This document shows positions 27,119 through 36,221 of a stretch of 64,000 bases of DNA, in pieces. Below the pieces are notes generated by a model. That model was given only the letters and a program-made list of their open reading frames with translations, ran no database searches and was not told the origin of the DNA. Where the stretch lies: positions 62,001-126,000 of the forward strand of contig CAZCZI010000015.1 of assembly GCA_964503045.1 (NCBI GenBank), written 5' to 3'. Origin of the DNA: CAYZJR01 sp964503045 (lineage in GTDB: Bacteria > Cyanobacteriota > Vampirovibrionia > Obscuribacterales > Obscuribacteraceae). Position 1 is the stretch's first letter; every line of letters begins with the position of its first letter. The position numbers and the translations under genes were made by a program.

Positions 27119-28555
27119 TTAGTCCGAAGAAATGCCTAAACAAAATTTTTGGCGAAGATTGTTCCAGGTGGGCTGATCGCACGACAGATAATCCTCTAAC
27201 TCGGACCAGGTTGCAAAAGGTCTGCCTCTCATAACGAGCGTGCCAATTGGTTTAGGAACACTCTGGGCAACGATTGTGTCGAGATCGACGCGATTGAGGT
27301 CTGGGCGCGCCGCGGCCTTGTTTTTGATCACCGCGCCTCGTGCCATTAAGACATCCAATTGGGCCTTGTCGATCACCTTTAAGATTTGGGCGAAACTTTC
27401 AAATGGCCGCGCTGCAACCAATTTCTGAGCAGCCTCTTTGGAAGCTCCAAGAATATCGATGACATCTCGTGTGGTGGCGGAGTTTAAATCTACCGGAACA
27501 AATGCAGCAACGGCGCCGTTTTTCTCAATTTCCGGAACCCGATTCGCCTTAAGCACGCCTCTGTCAACCAGCTGGTCAAGCGTGTAATACTGCCTATTGG
27601 AAACAAGTCGCTCTACCTCTCCTTCCGTCAATCCCAGTTGGTGAGACAGTTCACGGCGAGAGGCACAGTTGACGTTCATTTCAGATTGCCACGCTTCCGC
27701 GATGCCGGGCATCTTGTCGCGTATCACCTGGCGAATCATGTCCAGACCCTTGTCGAGCAAAACCTGACAACGCGCGATTTTTCGAGCCTGGGTCTCACCC
27801 TGAATCTTGAGCACGTCGCAAACTTCCCGCATAGTCAGCTCGTGTCCAGCCTTGGAGTTCGGGGTCAATCCCAAGCCAAACATCAAGTCAACCACCTGAA
27901 GCGGTTCCTGCTGATATCGATTGTTGCCGAGCATACCTTCGAGCTGGCTTCTCAGCTGGTTGAGCTGAGTTACTTGCTCGCTGGAGATGATTTGATTCTC
28001 CGGCAAATACTTGACGTCGTCTGCTGTAGCCTGTCTCGGGTCTTCTTGAGTTGGGTCGAGATTTAGATCCTGCAGCGTTTCTTTCTCCCACTCCCACTCT
28101 TCGCGAATGTGGTCGACAACCGCGTTGTGAACGGTGCGCTGAATATAAGCAGGCAAGAGGACTTTGAAGCCATCTTCACTCTGCTGCGAAATGTGGCGGC
28201 TCAAAACTCCGTCCATTTTCTGGGCGATTTCAACCGCCATCGAAAGCGCTTGGGACTTCTGAACGTCAACCGGAATTCGCCTTTGGCTCCAAAAGCGGCG
28301 TAAATTCTGGTTTGACGAGAGCATCTTTGTAAGCAATGGTTGATAAAAGAAGTCCCTGACCAGCTTCTGAAAGGGTGCACGTGTCTCGGCAGCTAGAGAC
28401 TCGGCTTTCTTATATATAGATTTGGCACCAACTCGCTCAAATAGCTCATAGAGCCCCGGCGCAGAGGTGGAATTTGCAGCCAGACTATCAGCGATTGCCC
28501 GCCAATCAGGGGCTATTTGAAGAATCTCTTGTAATTCGGTCTTGCTTGATAGCAC
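27119..28555 (-). CDS. Sigma70-like protein fused to helix-hairpin-helix repeats
   Basis: 478 residues. The N-terminal half resembles a divergent sigma70 factor: YIQRTVHNAVVDHIREEWEWE (~135-155) is like region 2, and LTMREVCDVLKIQGETQARKIARCQ (~240-265) like a region 4 helix-turn-helix. The C-terminal half has HhH-type elements: VPVDLNSATTRDVIDILGAS (~350), then LNRVDLDTIV and PFATWSELEDYLSC, as in ComEA and GspK-like DNA-binding or secretion modules. The combination suggests a DNA-binding regulator. It could instead be a non-sigma DNA-binding protein; key -10-binding aromatic residues cannot be judged. GTG start, weak SD. Confidence 0.5.
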   Translation of the reverse strand: MLSSKTELQEILQIAPDWRAIADSLAANSTSAPGLYELFERVGAKSIYKKAESLAAETRAPFQKLVRDFFYQPLLTKMLSSNQNLRRFWSQRRIPVDVQKSQALSMAVEIAQKMDGVLSRHISQQSEDGFKVLLPAYIQRTVHNAVVDHIREEWEWEKETLQDLNLDPTQEDPRQATADDVKYLPENQIISSEQVTQLNQLRSQLEGMLGNNRYQQEPLQVVDLMFGLGLTPNSKAGHELTMREVCDVLKIQGETQARKIARCQVLLDKGLDMIRQVIRDKMPGIAEAWQSEMNVNCASRRELSHQLGLTEGEVERLVSNRQYYTLDQLVDRGVLKANRVPEIEKNGAVAAFVPVDLNSATTRDVIDILGASKEAAQKLVAARPFESFAQILKVIDKAQLDVLMARGAVIKNKAAARPDLNRVDLDTIVAQSVPKPIGTLVMRGRPFATWSELEDYLSCDQPTWNNLRQKFCLGISSD

Positions 28556-28645
28556 GTTTTATTCTTTGAATCTGAAAAAAGCGGAAACTGGTAGCCGACG
28601 GACGGCGGTCCGGCGTTCAGCTTACATATAATATCGAATTCTCGT

Positions 28646-29086
28646 TCACCTTGAGAAGAAGGCAGCAGGGCGATCGTTGACTTCCTGATTGACCTCGACA
28701 ATGCAAACCCCGGCTCCCAGCCAGGAAATCCAGAGAAAGAAGCCCAGGCACCAGACTACGAGCTTTACAGACTTCTCCTTTATTTCCTTGGGTTCTCGAC
28801 CTTTCTTGACACAAATGTAACGGTCTAGCTTCCAAAGACCAAAGACAGCAAGGGCCGCACCCAAGCCAATAGCCCCGCAAAGCAAAGCAGATTCGGTCGC
28901 GTCACCCACATCTTGGTAACGCGAACTGGTTAGAGTCTTATATCTGATGAAGTAAGGAACGGCAAAAGCCACGATAACCCACCAAAACCCAAGTATCGAT
29001 TTATAATTTACGGAGCCTTTAGAACTGCGAGAACCGCGAGCCCTCGTAAATGTGTTAGTAAATGGTTTCGTCACTCCAAACGCCAC
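28646..29086 (-). CDS. Small membrane protein, hypothetical
   Basis: 146 residues with three hydrophobic segments: SILGFWWVIVAFAVPYFI (~30-47), ALLCGAIGLGAALAVFGLW (~67-85) and LVVWCLGFFLWISWLGAGV (~109-128). The loops are basic at the N-terminus and between segments two and three (KKGREPKEIKEKS). GTG start at 29086, weak SD. No recognisable family. It diverges from the trypsin-like gene at 29216 across 129 bases of promoter DNA. Confidence 0.5.
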   Translation of the reverse strand: MAFGVTKPFTNTFTRARGSRSSKGSVNYKSILGFWWVIVAFAVPYFIRYKTLTSSRYQDVGDATESALLCGAIGLGAALAVFGLWKLDRYICVKKGREPKEIKEKSVKLVVWCLGFFLWISWLGAGVCIVEVNQEVNDRPAAFFSR

Positions 29087-29215
29087 TTTTCTCGCTCACA
29101 ACAAAGGGAATATAAGCGTCTTGTTTAGTGTATCAAAACCCAAATCGATCAATTGCTAAACTGAAAGCCGGCTTGTATTCAACTTACCCCGAGAAGCTCA
29201 CCCTAGAAAGAACCA

Positions 29216-30850
29216 GTGGCCAACACAGCAGTCGCGAAAACTCTTGGTCTACCGAAAAATCCGGAAGAGTTCGGCTCCGCTCTGGCGCACGTAATCGTAG
29301 TCGAGTCAGGCAATGACATTCTTCTGGGTCAAGCCTGGTTGGCGGCACCAAACAAGCTGGTTACATGCGGTCACGTCGTCGAGCAGTTCGCCCACTCTCC
29401 TGCAGCTCTAGTGGTGAAATTTCCTTCGTCGGGAAACAGATACGTCGTCAGAGATGTCAGACTTCATCCTCGTTTTCAACGCCAGCCCGATCAACTCGTG
29501 CGCTTCGATGCTGCTGTCATCACCGTTGAATTGCGGGTTCCTGAAACCGATGCATCGCCTCTGCCGTTTCAATATGACAAGGAATTGCAGACACACCAAT
29601 CACTTTCTGCGATTCGTTATCCCGTTCACCTCGGGCAATTCAGCCAAGTGACTAACCCTCTGGCTCAGTTAGGCACTCTGTTAGGAACACTGAGAAGAGA
29701 TGACGATTACCATCTCTTGCACGATCTGGCGCTTGCACCGGGCGATTCGGGAGCACCAATTTTCGACGGAGAAAGCGTGGTGGCAATTCACTGCGGAGAT
29801 ACCGCGACGCTTCCCGGCTTGAATCTTCCCACGACGTCTATAAGGATGGCCCTGTGGATTGATGCACTAACCGAGCTCGATTTACCTGAGACCTACAAAC
29901 ACCGCTCCGGTGCTGTCATTCAAACATTTGCCATCACGATTGTTGCGTTTGCTCTGTCGTTTTTTCTCGCTTTTGCAGCAGTCGGATTGTGCGTTGCATT
30001 GCCAAAGCAAGAATCATGGCAGATTCGCAAACCGACTCTTTCCTGGGTTGATATTCAATTCAACAAACGTGTCGACGGCTATCAGTACTTAGAGCCGTTC
30101 TCCGTCAGTATTCTTCCTCATACAGACTGTCGCGTTTACGTCGTCTACGAAGACAAAGACACGACTGCACTTGTATTTCCAGCGTTTAGTACAAACGGCA
30201 TTTTGCAGAAGGAATTGATTCTTGCAAACCAAGAAAGAACAGCCGACGGCTTTGGTGCCAACAGTTTTATGGTCGACAAAAACAAAGGCAAACTGCATGT
30301 CTATTTGTTGGCTCCCGACGACGAAACCGTTTTCTTGACCTCTAAAGACCTTGTGGCGCAAAAAGATCCCAAGCAACCCGACCCGAGGCTTGCCTTACGA
30401 GCAAAGGACTTGGTTGCTCGCATAGCCAATGATCCAAAAGCAATGCATACCGTTATCACCACTCCCGTCACTATTCCGCCTGGACAATTGGCTTTCAACG
30501 CTCCTGAGACTCACAAATTCAAGGAGAACGACAGTTACTCAGTGTGGATGCAAGCCAACAAAGACTCCGAACTCTTCCTTGTCTATTGCGACGACAAAGA
30601 GAAAACCTTATGTTTCCCAACCACTGCCGGTTCGTCGGAGTTCAAGGCCGGTCAAACGAAGACGTTTGATACAAAAGTTTCAAAAATTCCAGGAAAATTT
30701 TTCCTTTTCTGCCTAAATTCCTCGACCGTACCGTCGAGTGAGGGAGACACAAGTACGGAAGTCGAAAATTTGCGAACTTGGCTGGAAGGCAAAGTCGGCA
30801 AAAAGCTTCTATATTTAGATAGTAAGGACTCCCCCACCGCGATTTACTAA
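29216..30850 (+). CDS. Trypsin-like serine protease with transmembrane segment and DUF4384-like C-terminus
   Basis: 544 residues. The N-terminal ~210 form a chymotrypsin-fold protease: catalytic His in LVTCGHVVEQF (~42-52), Asp in VRFDAAVI (~97) and Ser in LAPGDSGAPIF (~178). One membrane segment (TFAITIVAFALSFFLAFAAVGLCVAL, ~241-266) follows, then two beta-rich copies of a DUF4384-like module with YVVYEDKDTTALVFPAF and FLVYCDDKEKTLCFPTT. The order puts the protease and the C-terminal modules on opposite sides of the inner membrane. There is no N-terminal signal, so the protease would be cytosolic. GTG start; the next gene encodes another DUF4384-like protein. Confidence 0.7.
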   Translation: MANTAVAKTLGLPKNPEEFGSALAHVIVVESGNDILLGQAWLAAPNKLVTCGHVVEQFAHSPAALVVKFPSSGNRYVVRDVRLHPRFQRQPDQLVRFDAAVITVELRVPETDASPLPFQYDKELQTHQSLSAIRYPVHLGQFSQVTNPLAQLGTLLGTLRRDDDYHLLHDLALAPGDSGAPIFDGESVVAIHCGDTATLPGLNLPTTSIRMALWIDALTELDLPETYKHRSGAVIQTFAITIVAFALSFFLAFAAVGLCVALPKQESWQIRKPTLSWVDIQFNKRVDGYQYLEPFSVSILPHTDCRVYVVYEDKDTTALVFPAFSTNGILQKELILANQERTADGFGANSFMVDKNKGKLHVYLLAPDDETVFLTSKDLVAQKDPKQPDPRLALRAKDLVARIANDPKAMHTVITTPVTIPPGQLAFNAPETHKFKENDSYSVWMQANKDSELFLVYCDDKEKTLCFPTTAGSSEFKAGQTKTFDTKVSKIPGKFFLFCLNSSTVPSSEGDTSTEVENLRTWLEGKVGKKLLYLDSKDSPTAIY

Positions 30851-30899
30851 GAACATCAACAGGCCTTGCCGCCTGACGAAACAGAGGATGTGGATAAAC

Positions 30900-31898
30900 A
30901 TGGACAGAATTAGGTTGATGACTATAGGTGTATCGCTGGCGATGACCGCTTATACAATCGGTATGCCTGCGTTCTCAGCCCCAGAGCAAGGCAAGAAAGC
31001 CGAGAGCAAACCAGCGGAAAAGACCGATAAGACTGCGAATCCCGCGTGGTCAAAGCCAGTGGATGAACCAACCGATGCCGAACTCAAGAACAAGAAAGAC
31101 AGACTGAGACTCAAAGGTCTCAGAAGCTCTATTCCTACAGTTGAAGTAACTCAACCGCCCAAGACACAATCTGTTCTCCCTAATAACACTAAGAGCGCCG
31201 AGATTAAGTCGATTACGATCTCTCGCCCACTGAAACCAGCTAAGACCATCAAGAAGAGCGCCAACCCTGGCGAAGTTCTCTACGATAAAAAGAAAGGCGG
31301 ACGCGAGATGTTTATCGCCAAGCCCGTGACTGCTGCCGCTACCCAGACTCATAAAGTAGCTGTCAGACCCGTCGCCAATGCAGGCGGTGTGTTCTCAGCA
31401 AGCCTGAACAAGGGTGGAAATCAGCCAGCCTACAAGCATGGCGAGAAGATGCAGATCAACGTTACCGCCAATCAAGACTGCAATCTCAACATCTTTAACT
31501 TCGACGGACACAAGCTGGTGCAGATTTTCCCCAACGACTTCCAGAAGGATGCTTCTGTGAAAGCTGGTGAAACCATCGAAATCGGCGGACCTGACAGCGA
31601 ATTCGACTATCAAGCTTCGCTTCCGAAAGGCACAAAAAAGAGCGACGAGCGCATCTTCGTATACGCCTATCCGACCAATGATGCTCCAATCTCGGTGGCT
31701 CTCAACCACATGGAAAATGCTCCTTTCCGTGATGCTGAAATCAGTATCGAACAATACAGAGATCTGATTAACCAAGCCAAAACCAAGGGAATGAAGCAAA
31801 GAGACATTCAAATCGTTGCGAAGAAAAAGCGCACCAATGTGGAATATTCGCCCGAACCTAACACGATCGAAATGCCGTTCAGCATTGTCGAACGTTAA
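30900..31898 (+). CDS. Secreted protein with C-terminal DUF4384-like domain
   Basis: 332 residues from ATG 30900 (ATG 30888 is also in frame, but its GAGG is too close). A signal peptide (LMTIGVSLAMTAYTIGMPAFSA) is followed by ~130 disordered Lys/Pro-rich residues. The C-terminal ~150 form the DUF4384-like domain: YKHGEKMQINVTANQDCNLNIFNF, HKLVQIFPNDF, RIFVYAYPTND. Such domains are found on surface-exposed or lipoprotein-like proteins of unknown role. It lies 49 bases after the protease carrying the same type of module and ends at a strong terminator, so the two form a likely operon. Confidence 0.65.
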   Translation: MDRIRLMTIGVSLAMTAYTIGMPAFSAPEQGKKAESKPAEKTDKTANPAWSKPVDEPTDAELKNKKDRLRLKGLRSSIPTVEVTQPPKTQSVLPNNTKSAEIKSITISRPLKPAKTIKKSANPGEVLYDKKKGGREMFIAKPVTAAATQTHKVAVRPVANAGGVFSASLNKGGNQPAYKHGEKMQINVTANQDCNLNIFNFDGHKLVQIFPNDFQKDASVKAGETIEIGGPDSEFDYQASLPKGTKKSDERIFVYAYPTNDAPISVALNHMENAPFRDAEISIEQYRDLINQAKTKGMKQRDIQIVAKKKRTNVEYSPEPNTIEMPFSIVER

Positions 31899-31927
31899 GT
31901 CCCGGACGCAACGAACATCCAACTATC

Positions 31928-31953
31928 GAAAGGGTCGATTGCTCGACCCTTTC
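31928..31953 (+). terminator. Strong intrinsic terminator
   Basis: GAAAGGGTCGA (31928-31938) and TCGACCCTTTC (31943-31953) form a perfect 11-bp stem with a TTGC loop, followed by a T-rich TCTTTCT tail. It is 30 bases after the stop of the secreted DUF4384-like gene. Confidence 0.85.
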
Positions 31954-32023
31954 TCTTTCTGCCGGAACTCCCTTTCAAGCTCGCCTGTCGCTCGAAAATC
32001 TTTATCAGCACAAAATCAAGCAA

Positions 32024-32054
32024 GATTCGCACAGTCTGCCTTTGTGGAACAAAT
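32024..32054. repeat. 31-base segment repeated at 36221-36251
   Basis: The 31 bases beginning GATTCGCACAGTCTGCCTTT are identical at 36221-36251. Each copy lies upstream of a GT-C-like gene (32119 and 36380). It is a remnant of the duplication that created these paralogues. Confidence 0.85.
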
Positions 32055-32118
32055 TAGTTGGTGGTGCCCAGCGCCCAAGCTTCGTACCGATTAACCGCTG
32101 TACCTTGATGATTCGATT

Positions 32119-33852
32119 TTGGAAGAACAAGAGTCCACAACCCCTGTTGATAATGAACAGTCTTCTGCTGACGAAGATGCTGACGATGGATTGCTGCCGC
32201 TTCCGGACATCGGTGATCTCTACTTTGTACTGATTCTAAACCTGACACTATTTACTCGCCCGACATTTCTGTTTGGAGATGGCTCCACAGGCTGGCATCT
32301 AGTGACCGGAGAATACATTCTCAAAACAATGAGCGTTCCGCGTCAGGATTTGATGTCTTATACATTTCCAGACAAGCAATGGGTTGCTTATGAGTGGTTG
32401 TACGACGCGTTCTTAGCCTTGCTCGAAAAGGCAGGCGGCATGAACCTCCTGGCAGTCGCAACCTCCATAATCATCGGCTACATTTTTTTGCGTCTCTATG
32501 ACAGATGTCGAAGCTATGCGTGCCCCCTTGCATTGAGTTGTGTGTTTACCCTCGTAGGTGTGCTGGCAAGCGCCATGCATTGGCTTGTTCGTCCGCATGT
32601 AGTAACGCTCTTGGGAGTATTTCTCTATTCGACTCTCTTGGAAGATTTCTATCAGAGTCGAATCAGCAAGAAGAAACTCATTTTGTGCTTGGCACTATTT
32701 ATGGTGCTTTGGGTAAATTGCCACCCAGCATTTCTGTTTGGCATTGCAATCACCGGGCTGTACATGGTTGTTACGTTCCTGGAGAGCCTGTTGCGCAAAG
32801 ACCCAATCAGCCGGTTGTCCGCAAAAACCAAAGCAATTTCTCTGGCTATAGCTCTTGCTGTAATCGTTCTTGCAAGTCTTCTCAACCCATATGGGTTTCA
32901 ACTTTATGAATACATCGCTCACTACCTGAAGGGCAGTGCGGTACTTGCCGAGACTGACGAGTTTCTGTCACCCAATTTCAAAAACAACATTCACGCATTG
33001 TGCTTGGAGCTGTTGTTCTTGTTTCTTGCAATTGGTTTGGCGGTATCGAAAAACCGGCCATCGATACCCCAATTTTGCCTTACCCTTGTGTTTGCGCATC
33101 TGACTCTTTCGGCACAAAGAAACATTCCGCTGTTCTCGATTGTGGTGCTTCCTGTTTTGGGGAAACTTTTTGGAGCAAACAAGTCAGAGCCAGAACCAGA
33201 ATCTGAACCAAAGCAAGAAGCAGCACTGGACCAGGAAACGGCACCTGAACAAGCAGAGACCACAAATGTTTTGACACGTTATAAGAAAGCTTGGGTATTG
33301 TTCGAAGAACAAGAGGCACGTTGCAAGATGCACATCATTGCCTGTGCTTTTGCGCTGGCAATGATAGGTTTGGCACTTATGGGTGGCTCAATCGGCGGCA
33401 AGAAGATCTTGAAAAGCGGTTGGGATTCAACAAACAAACCGACGACGACTGTTGAATATTTGAAGGACCATAATCTCGTAGACAAACCAGGATGCAATTT
33501 CGATAACTGGGGTGGTTATCTGAGATATCGGCTCGGCAAAAGGGTTTTCATAGACGATCGAGCCGACTTCTATGGAGAGCCTTTTTACTTCAAGTACAGA
33601 GAAATCTCAAACACCTATGCAAAGTGGAAAGACATTCTAAAAGAATACAAAGTAGAGTGGGTTCTGTTTCCCAACAACAGCAGGGTCGTCATGGTGCTAA
33701 ACAACGATCCCGAATGGCAGATGGTGTGCGAAGATCCAGCTTCCAAGCTCTTTGTTCGCAAAGACTCACTAACTAGTCCTGCGACTTCAGATGCGACACA
33801 GAGTCAGTCCCCACCGACAGTGGCGCCGCCATCCGAAAAGCAACGCAACTAG
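32119..33852 (+). CDS. GT-C-like polytopic membrane protein (paralogue A)
   Basis: 577 residues with about ten hydrophobic segments. A conserved loop after the first (FGDGSTGWHLVTGEYIL, then DLMSYTFPDKQWVAYEWLYD) resembles loops of GT-C type lipid-linked sugar transferases. Near the C-terminus is FDNWGGYLRYRLGKR and VFIDDRADFYGEPFY, a motif known from many bacterial membrane proteins of this kind. Two paralogues are at 33849-35522 and 36380-38035. The TTG start is inferred: no ATG fits, and the paralogous copy preserves the following codons. It converges on paralogue B, and the stop codons overlap by four bases. The acidic tail-like insert (PEPESEPKQEA) is cytosolic or periplasmic. Confidence 0.65.
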   Translation: MEEQESTTPVDNEQSSADEDADDGLLPLPDIGDLYFVLILNLTLFTRPTFLFGDGSTGWHLVTGEYILKTMSVPRQDLMSYTFPDKQWVAYEWLYDAFLALLEKAGGMNLLAVATSIIIGYIFLRLYDRCRSYACPLALSCVFTLVGVLASAMHWLVRPHVVTLLGVFLYSTLLEDFYQSRISKKKLILCLALFMVLWVNCHPAFLFGIAITGLYMVVTFLESLLRKDPISRLSAKTKAISLAIALAVIVLASLLNPYGFQLYEYIAHYLKGSAVLAETDEFLSPNFKNNIHALCLELLFLFLAIGLAVSKNRPSIPQFCLTLVFAHLTLSAQRNIPLFSIVVLPVLGKLFGANKSEPEPESEPKQEAALDQETAPEQAETTNVLTRYKKAWVLFEEQEARCKMHIIACAFALAMIGLALMGGSIGGKKILKSGWDSTNKPTTTVEYLKDHNLVDKPGCNFDNWGGYLRYRLGKRVFIDDRADFYGEPFYFKYREISNTYAKWKDILKEYKVEWVLFPNNSRVVMVLNNDPEWQMVCEDPASKLFVRKDSLTSPATSDATQSQSPPTVAPPSEKQRN

Positions 33853-35522
33853 TGTTCGGACTTGCGCACAAAAAGTTCTGATGCCATATCTTCCTTAACG
33901 GGAGGTCCCCAGTTTGGGTTGTTCTTCAACATGGTCGAGATGGCGCTATTACGGGGCATGAGCACCCATTGCACCTTTGGCGGAGGATTGCCGTCTTTCT
34001 TGGTCGATTTGTAGATTTCACCGTCGAGTTGTTGTTCGGCGCCAGGAAGATTCAAAAAGACAACTGTATATTTTGCATAGTACGGTTCACCATAAAACTC
34101 GGCCCGGTCATCGATGATAACTCGCTTGCCCGTTGTGTATCTCAGAAATCCGCCCCAATTGTCATAGTTGAAGCCGCGCTCAGGATCAAGCTTTCCAGAC
34201 TCCTGTTGCTCTTTCAAATATGCAAGCGTCGCGCTTGGTTTGTCCTCGGCACTCCAGGTGGAGTTAAGCACCTTCTTTCCGAACAGTTCGCCATTGTTTA
34301 ATGCAATGCAGGAAAGGACCAAGAACGTAAGCAGTGAGACAAAGTGCTTGCTGCACAATGCCTCATTTTTATCGAATCCTTTCGAAATCTCTTTCCATCT
34401 GGTTCGCCACTTCTTCGACAAATTCTGGTTTAAACCCTCCTCTGATTGCTGGGAGTTGTTGGCTCCGATAGAAACATTGGAGTACAACTGAGCGATCGCG
34501 GGCAGAATTACAATGGCGTAAAGCGGCATATTACGCACTGCTGACAGTGCCAGATGTGAAAACGCCAAACAAGTCAGAAGTCGTGGTAAAGACAGCTTTT
34601 GCTTCGAGATAGCCAGTCCAACGATAAACAACGCGAAGAAAATTTCAAGACATACGGGTTGCAGATCTCCATGAAAGACAGGGGAAAAGAACTCATGAGT
34701 TGCCCCAGCAATCGTCTTGGTTCCCTTCATGTAGTTGAGCATATACTCCTGCAATTCCAATCCATAAGGAGTAATGAAGGTGGCGCCCAGACAGCCGAGA
34801 AGGCCCACACCCAACACCTTCAGTTTCCTAGCATAACCGGCAAACTGTTGAGTTCCCCTCGTGTAAACGGCAGCCACGATTGCACTGAAGAGGTTGATGA
34901 AAACCAAAACCAGACCGATCAAAAAGGCGGGGTGCATGTTGACCCACAAGATCATAATGACAGTCAGAGATATAACAAGCTTCTTGCCGCCGATTGTGCC
35001 GCGCCAGAAATCTTCGAGCAGCGTAGTGAAGAAATAGACGCCGAAAAATGTGGCTATGTGCGGTCTCGCCAGAAAGTGCACAGCAGAGATTATGCTGCCA
35101 ATCAAAACTAAAATGAGGGCAAGCGGGAAACTAGCACCCTCTTTTCGCATTCTCCCGTAAAGGAGCAACATCAAAGACGCAATGGCACAGCCGACGCAGA
35201 CTGCAAGCAGGTTCAAGTTGCCCTGGTTCATCTGTACAGGTAGTGCGACGAGTGCGTCAAACAACCATTCATATGCAACCCAATGCTTATCCGGAAATGT
35301 ATAAGACATTAGATCAGTGTGTGGTACGCCATTTTTGAGAATGTATTCGCCGGCCACAAGATGCCATCCTGTAGAGCCATCGCCGAACAGGAAACAAGGT
35401 CTCAAATAAAAGAGAAAGACAAGCACCAGAGGAAATATCACATCTCCCAAGTTCGGCATAAACCAAATGGCTATGCGATCTGCCTTGCTTAGCTGATCTA
35501 GATCGGATGCTGCATCAGACAT
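33849..35522 (-). CDS. GT-C-like polytopic membrane protein (paralogue B)
   Basis: 557 residues, clear paralogue of the genes at 32119 and 36380. It shares MPNLGDVIFPLV, FGDGSTGWHLVAGEYILKNG, SYTFPDKHWVAYEWLFDALVA, and the late FNYDNWGGFLRYTTGKRV plus IIDDRAEFYGEPYY. About ten membrane segments. Probably moves or adds a sugar on a lipid carrier at the inner membrane, but the catalytic acidic residue cannot be assigned by eye. Its ATG is one base after the stop of the WbpD-like acetyltransferase gene (35524), so the two are translated together, tying this paralogue to sugar-nucleotide synthesis. Confidence 0.7.
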   Translation of the reverse strand: MSDAASDLDQLSKADRIAIWFMPNLGDVIFPLVLVFLFYLRPCFLFGDGSTGWHLVAGEYILKNGVPHTDLMSYTFPDKHWVAYEWLFDALVALPVQMNQGNLNLLAVCVGCAIASLMLLLYGRMRKEGASFPLALILVLIGSIISAVHFLARPHIATFFGVYFFTTLLEDFWRGTIGGKKLVISLTVIMILWVNMHPAFLIGLVLVFINLFSAIVAAVYTRGTQQFAGYARKLKVLGVGLLGCLGATFITPYGLELQEYMLNYMKGTKTIAGATHEFFSPVFHGDLQPVCLEIFFALFIVGLAISKQKLSLPRLLTCLAFSHLALSAVRNMPLYAIVILPAIAQLYSNVSIGANNSQQSEEGLNQNLSKKWRTRWKEISKGFDKNEALCSKHFVSLLTFLVLSCIALNNGELFGKKVLNSTWSAEDKPSATLAYLKEQQESGKLDPERGFNYDNWGGFLRYTTGKRVIIDDRAEFYGEPYYAKYTVVFLNLPGAEQQLDGEIYKSTKKDGNPPPKVQWVLMPRNSAISTMLKNNPNWGPPVKEDMASELFVRKSEH

Positions 35523-35523
35523 A

Positions 35524-36006
35524 CTAATGACGAATCACTCGAGATGGGTTTCCCACCACGACGGCGTGTGCAGGAACATCTTTCAAAACCACGGCTCCCG
35601 CGCCAATCATGGCTCTTTCGCCTATTGTTACGTCGCACATGATTACGGCGCCAGAACCAATCGATGCTCCGCGCTTCACCAGAGTTTTTCTCACACTCCA
35701 GTCTGACTCTGTTTGCAAATCGCCGCTTTCAGTGGTGGCACGCGGCTCACGATCGTTTATGAACATAACGCCGTGTCCTACAAAGACTTCGTCTTCGATA
35801 GTCACTCCTTCGCAGATAAACGAGTGACTGGAAATCTTGCACTTAGCGCCGATGATTGCGTTTTTTTGAATCTCGACAAATGGACCAACTTTTGTCTTTG
35901 ATCCAATCTCGCAACCGTAGAGATTCACGAAATCGCATATGAATGCGTCATCGGCGATCTTCACGTCATCGGCGATCTTCTGTAGAGGTCCTGGACGAAA
36001 AGGCAT
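35524..36006 (-). CDS. Left-handed beta-helix N-acetyltransferase (WbpD/WlbB-like)
   Basis: 160 residues of hexapeptide repeats. GVMFINDREPRATT (~residues 78-91), TLVKRGASIGSGAVIMCDVTIG and GAGAVVLKDVPAHAVVVGNPSRVI match the layout of WbpD/WlbB, which acetylates the 3-amino group of UDP-GlcNAc(3N)A. A tandem IADDVK/IADDAF duplication near the N-terminus reflects a short DNA repeat (~35945-35975). WlbA-like and WlbC-like genes are at 46955 and 47982, so most of the UDP-GlcNAc3NAcA pathway is in this window. It is the first gene of a two-gene operon with GT-C-like paralogue B. Start ATG 36006; SD weak. Confidence 0.8.
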   Translation of the reverse strand: MPFRPGPLQKIADDVKIADDAFICDFVNLYGCEIGSKTKVGPFVEIQKNAIIGAKCKISSHSFICEGVTIEDEVFVGHGVMFINDREPRATTESGDLQTESDWSVRKTLVKRGASIGSGAVIMCDVTIGERAMIGAGAVVLKDVPAHAVVVGNPSRVIRH

Positions 36007-36042
36007 GTAACCTCGGCTTTCTCGAATGGTCTGAAATCATAA

Positions 36043-36179
36043 CAGCCCAGGCAGCTATCGCTCAATGAATTAGGTAAATACCTCCTTCAAAGAAGCAACA
36101 ACTACTTTGAAAGCTCCGGCGCGCACTACACGAGCCAAGTACTCGATTTTCATCTCAGCCCTTGGAGCTTGAGCTTGAA
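36043..36179 (-). pseudogene. Relic of the GT2 gene 3' end (copy of 45993-46265)
   Basis: 36043-36160 matches 45993-46119, the 3' end of the GT2 gene at 46005, with scattered mismatches and one 9-base deletion. It encodes LARVVRAGAFKVVVASLKEVFT then a premature stop. 36161-36179 matches 46247-46265 exactly, with the intervening 127 bases lost. No start or catalytic part remains. It is a non-coding scar of a duplicated glycosyltransferase. Confidence 0.85.
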
Positions 36180-36216
36180 GGCTCTGCTTGCCGACAATCA
36201 TGTCTTGGTTTCCAAG
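36180..36216 (+). pseudogene. Fragment of the WlbA-like oxidoreductase gene (copy of 47206-47242)
   Basis: 35 of 37 bases match the oxidoreductase codons for the GLLAGKHVLVSKP region at 47206-47242. It abuts the GT2 relic directly and runs into a copy of the DNA upstream of 32119. Not translated. Confidence 0.8.
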
Positions 36217-36221
36217 ACATG
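36199..36221. repeat. Perfect 10-bp palindrome at a fragment junction
   Basis: CATGTCTTGG (36199-36208), TTT loop, CCAAGACATG (36212-36221). The left arm comes from the oxidoreductase fragment; the right arm spans its junction with the next fragment. It may be a hairpin or the footprint of the event that joined the pieces. Confidence 0.6.
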
